41,939 nucleotides of DNA from JBICIG01 sp043101605 (GTDB lineage Bacteria > Planctomycetota > Phycisphaerae > Phycisphaerales > UBA1924). Below the pieces are notes generated by a model. It saw only the letters and a program-made list of their open reading frames with translations, was not told the origin of the DNA and searched no databases. Every line of letters starts with the position of its first letter. The stretch's first letter is position 1. Location: positions 1 to 41,939 of the forward strand of contig JBICIG010000045.1 in assembly GCA_043101605.1 (NCBI GenBank), read 5' to 3'. Positions 39,922 through 41,939 of the stretch are shown in pieces. The position numbers and the translations under genes were made by a program.

Positions 39922-41322
39922 ATGACCGACACAAGCCAGCGGGCGTCCGGTGCGACGCAGACCGGCCAGACGCAGATTCTCGACGCGGCCGCGGGCGAGT
40001 CTCCATCGCACGAGACGCAGACCCGTCGTGCGTTCTTCGGGCACTCACTCGCGGCGAGCATCGCGGCGACGACCGCGGCGGGGCTCGCCTCCCCGACCGT
40101 CGCGGCGCTGGCCGGGGCGCGGGGATGGGCGACCAGTCGGTCCGGGCGGGCCGGACTGCGCGTCGGGGTGATCGGGTGCGGCGGGCGCGGCACGGGTGCG
40201 GCGGTCAACGCGCTCCAGGCTCACCCGGGCACCACCATCGTCGCGATGGCCGACCTCTTCCCCGATCGGCTCCAGGGCTCGCGCAACCACCTGCAGGGCA
40301 TCGAAGAGTTCAAGGACCGCGTGCGGGTCGCCGAGGACCGGCTCTATGTCGGCTTCGATGCGTACCAGCGGCTGCTCGACGACGGCGGGGTCGACTATGT
40401 CGTCCTCGCCACCCCGCCTCACTTCCGACCGATCCACTTCGCCGCGGCGGTGACCGCGGGCGTGCATGTGTTCATGGAAAAGCCCGTCGCGGTCGATCCG
40501 GTGGGCGTGCGGCGGGTGATCGAAGCGGCCGCGTCGGCCGACGCGCAGTCGCTCTGCGTCGTCACGGGCACGCAGCGTCGGCACGAGGCGAGCTACCTCG
40601 CGGCGATGGAGCAGATCGCGGGCGGGGCGATCGGGGATGTGGTGTCGGCCCGCTGCTACTGGAACCAGGGCGGGCTGTGGGTGCACCAGCGGCGCGACGG
40701 CGAGACGGACATGGAGTACCAGTGCCGCAACTGGCTGTACTTCGCGTGGCTCAGCGGCGACCACATCTGCGAGCAGCACATCCACAACCTCGATGTCGTC
40801 AACTGGGCGATGGGCGGGCCCCCCGTCAAGGCGATGGGCATGGGCGGGCGCCAGGTGCGGACGGGGGCTGAATACGGCAACATCTTCGATCACTTCGCGA
40901 TCGAGTACGAGTACACCGGGGGGCGCCACGCGCTGTCGATGTGCCGCCAGATCGACGGGTGCCAGAGCAGGGTCGAGGAGGCGATCACCGGCTCCAAGGG
41001 CGTGATGCGCACGCGGCCGGGCTTTGCCCAGGTCGAGGGCCCGGGCGGGTGGCGGTTCGATCAGCCCAACGAGAACCCGTATGTGCAGGAGCACCGCAAC
41101 CTGATCGCCGCGATCGAGAGCGGCAGCGGGCTGAACGAAGCCAGGCGCACCGCAGAGAGCACGCTGACGGCGATCATGGGACGGATGAGCGCCTACACGG
41201 GCAAGGAAGTGACCTGGGAGCAGGCGATGAACAGCCAGCTCGACCTCGCGCCAGCGCGATACGAGTTCGGTGATCTGGAGATGCGCCCCGTCCCGACGCC
41301 CGGGCGCACGCCGCTGATCTGA
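39922..41322 (+). CDS. Gfo/Idh/MocA-family oxidoreductase with twin-arginine signal
   Basis: A 466-residue NAD(P)-dependent sugar or cyclitol oxidoreductase. The ATG at 39922 follows GGGAG about 6 bases upstream. A 30-residue polar leader precedes the twin-arginine motif Arg35-Arg36 (TRRAFFGH) and an Ala-rich hydrophobic stretch, so the folded enzyme with its cofactor should be exported. The Rossmann loop VGVIGCGGRGTGA follows at about 81-93, and the catalytic Lys lies in FMEKPVAVDP. The C-terminal domain has HICEQHIHNLDVVNWAMGGPP. This is the exported subgroup common in planctomycetes. A -10-like TATAGT lies at 39873-39878 without a clear -35. It is 58 bases from the next twin-arginine gene. 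Confidence 0.9.
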   Translation: MTDTSQRASGATQTGQTQILDAAAGESPSHETQTRRAFFGHSLAASIAATTAAGLASPTVAALAGARGWATSRSGRAGLRVGVIGCGGRGTGAAVNALQAHPGTTIVAMADLFPDRLQGSRNHLQGIEEFKDRVRVAEDRLYVGFDAYQRLLDDGGVDYVVLATPPHFRPIHFAAAVTAGVHVFMEKPVAVDPVGVRRVIEAAASADAQSLCVVTGTQRRHEASYLAAMEQIAGGAIGDVVSARCYWNQGGLWVHQRRDGETDMEYQCRNWLYFAWLSGDHICEQHIHNLDVVNWAMGGPPVKAMGMGGRQVRTGAEYGNIFDHFAIEYEYTGGRHALSMCRQIDGCQSRVEEAITGSKGVMRTRPGFAQVEGPGGWRFDQPNENPYVQEHRNLIAAIESGSGLNEARRTAESTLTAIMGRMSAYTGKEVTWEQAMNSQLDLAPARYEFGDLEMRPVPTPGRTPLI

Positions 41323-41380
41323 ACACACGCACGCGGCACGCGCCGGGCGCGTCGCCGCTTCACACCGGAGAGGGAACGCG

Positions 41381-41939
41381 ATGACGACGGACCGCAGGGA
41401 GTTTCTCGCAGCCGCCGGGGCGGGTCTCGGGCTCGGCGCGATCGGGGCGGGGGTCGCCCGCGGCTCGACCGCGACGGGCGGGAAGAGCTCGGCGCGCGGC
41501 GAGAAGTTCTCGATGCACTTTGCACCCCACCTTGGCATGTTCCGCCACCACGCGGGCGACGACCCGATCGCGCAGCTCGAGTTCATGGCCGACGCCGGTT
41601 TCACGGCGTTCGAGGACAACGGCATGGGCGGGCGCGACCACGACCTCCAGCGACGCATGGCCCAGACGATGGAGCGCGTGGGGCTGACCATGGGCGTCTT
41701 CGTCGCCAGCGCGCACTGGGGCGAGCACACCTTCGTCAAGCCCTGGCGCGAGGTGGGCGACCGGCTGGCGGGGAACATGCGCAACGCCGTCGAGATCGCC
41801 AAGCGCGTCAACGCCAAGTGGTGCACGGTGCTGCTCGACGCGATCAACCACCGCGTCGACATGGCCTACCAGACCGCCAACGCGATCGAGTGTCTCAAGC
41901 GCTGCGCCGAGATCTGCGAGCCGGCCGGGCTGGTGATGG
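41381..41939 (+). CDS. Twin-arginine exported hydroxypyruvate isomerase/xylose-isomerase-like TIM barrel (3' end outside window)
   Basis: The frame is open from an ATG at 41381 (GGAGAGGGA about 6 bases upstream) to the window end, 186 codons. The N-terminus has a twin-arginine signal, TTDRREFLAAAGAG. The mature part begins FSMHFAPHLGMF and continues with IAQLEFMADAGFTAFEDNGM and a later WCTVLLD strand. These match the hydroxypyruvate isomerase/AP-endonuclease-2-like barrel superfamily of sugar isomerases and epimerases. The metal-site residues near the C-terminus are not in view. Same direction, short gap and same export route as the oxidoreductase upstream suggest a joint role in periplasmic or surface sugar conversion; substrate unknown. 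Confidence 0.8.
   Translation, partial: MTTDRREFLAAAGAGLGLGAIGAGVARGSTATGGKSSARGEKFSMHFAPHLGMFRHHAGDDPIAQLEFMADAGFTAFEDNGMGGRDHDLQRRMAQTMERVGLTMGVFVASAHWGEHTFVKPWREVGDRLAGNMRNAVEIAKRVNAKWCTVLLDAINHRVDMAYQTANAIECLKRCAEICEPAGLVM

Noticed and set aside
1..41939. CRISPR array, insertion sequence or replication origin
   Set aside because: No regularly spaced direct repeats, transposase frame, terminal inverted repeats or DnaA-box cluster was seen on reading; weak cases could be missed without a computed scan.

Overview
The window is very GC-rich chromosomal DNA, apart from two lower-GC islands. The gene content points to a planctomycete of the class Phycisphaerae. Two secreted proteins end in the DLTGSSDPND...DGDDFF-type (GC-type) dockerin tail that I associate with that group. 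There is also a pseudopilin with a C-terminal H...DG signature and a pair of twin-arginine sugar oxidoreductase/isomerase-like genes. The assignment rests on family recall, not on a search.

Layout. 1-1.9 kb: the C-terminal end of a polymorphic-type toxin (PD-(D/E)XK nuclease tip) overlaps a probable immunity gene, followed by an orphan ORF. 1.9-5.3 kb (minus): three exported proteins, two with dockerin tails and one with a PEP-CTERM-like tail. 5.5-6.7 kb: an unrecognised cytoplasmic protein. 6.8 kb: tRNA-Val(GAC), minus. 7-10.6 kb (minus): a respiratory-oxidase assembly cluster, ctaB - ABC ATPase - ABC permease - SCO1/SenC. 10.7-12.5 kb (minus): a secreted endonuclease/exonuclease/phosphatase-fold protein and a possible permuted NlpC/P60-like protein. 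12.7 kb: tRNA-Arg(TCT), then a lower-GC gene for a large protein with a HEPN-type RNase motif.

14.5-21.3 kb is a complete-looking histidine operon, hisG-C-B-H-F-(A-I-E)-D. All cistrons overlap by 1 to 10 bases. It is preceded by a promoter, a 15-codon leader peptide with five consecutive His codons, and mutually exclusive hairpins, which together have the architecture of a transcription attenuator. HisA, HisI and HisE are fused in one 426-residue chain. Only a histidinol-phosphate phosphatase is missing. These two features are the most interesting in the window.

21.3-34 kb: methylthioadenosine/SAH nucleosidase, a cation/proton antiporter with an RCK tail, an agmatinase-family ureohydrolase, a small coiled-coil membrane protein, tilS coupled to a degenerate receiver-domain protein, an Xaa-Pro aminopeptidase with a Lys/Pro/Ala-rich tail, an M20 peptidase, a pseudopilin with a single-pass partner, and a lipoprotein nuclease/phosphatase. 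33.5-39.8 kb: ispH-rlmN (coupled) and a full-length hrpA. 39.9 kb to the end: a twin-arginine Gfo/Idh/MocA oxidoreductase and the start of a twin-arginine TIM-barrel isomerase-like gene cut by the window edge.

Several genes without a Shine-Dalgarno sequence (his leader, ureohydrolase, hrpA, tilS) have a -10-like hexamer only 6-10 bases before the start codon, which suggests leaderless transcripts. No CRISPR array, insertion sequence or replication origin was seen.
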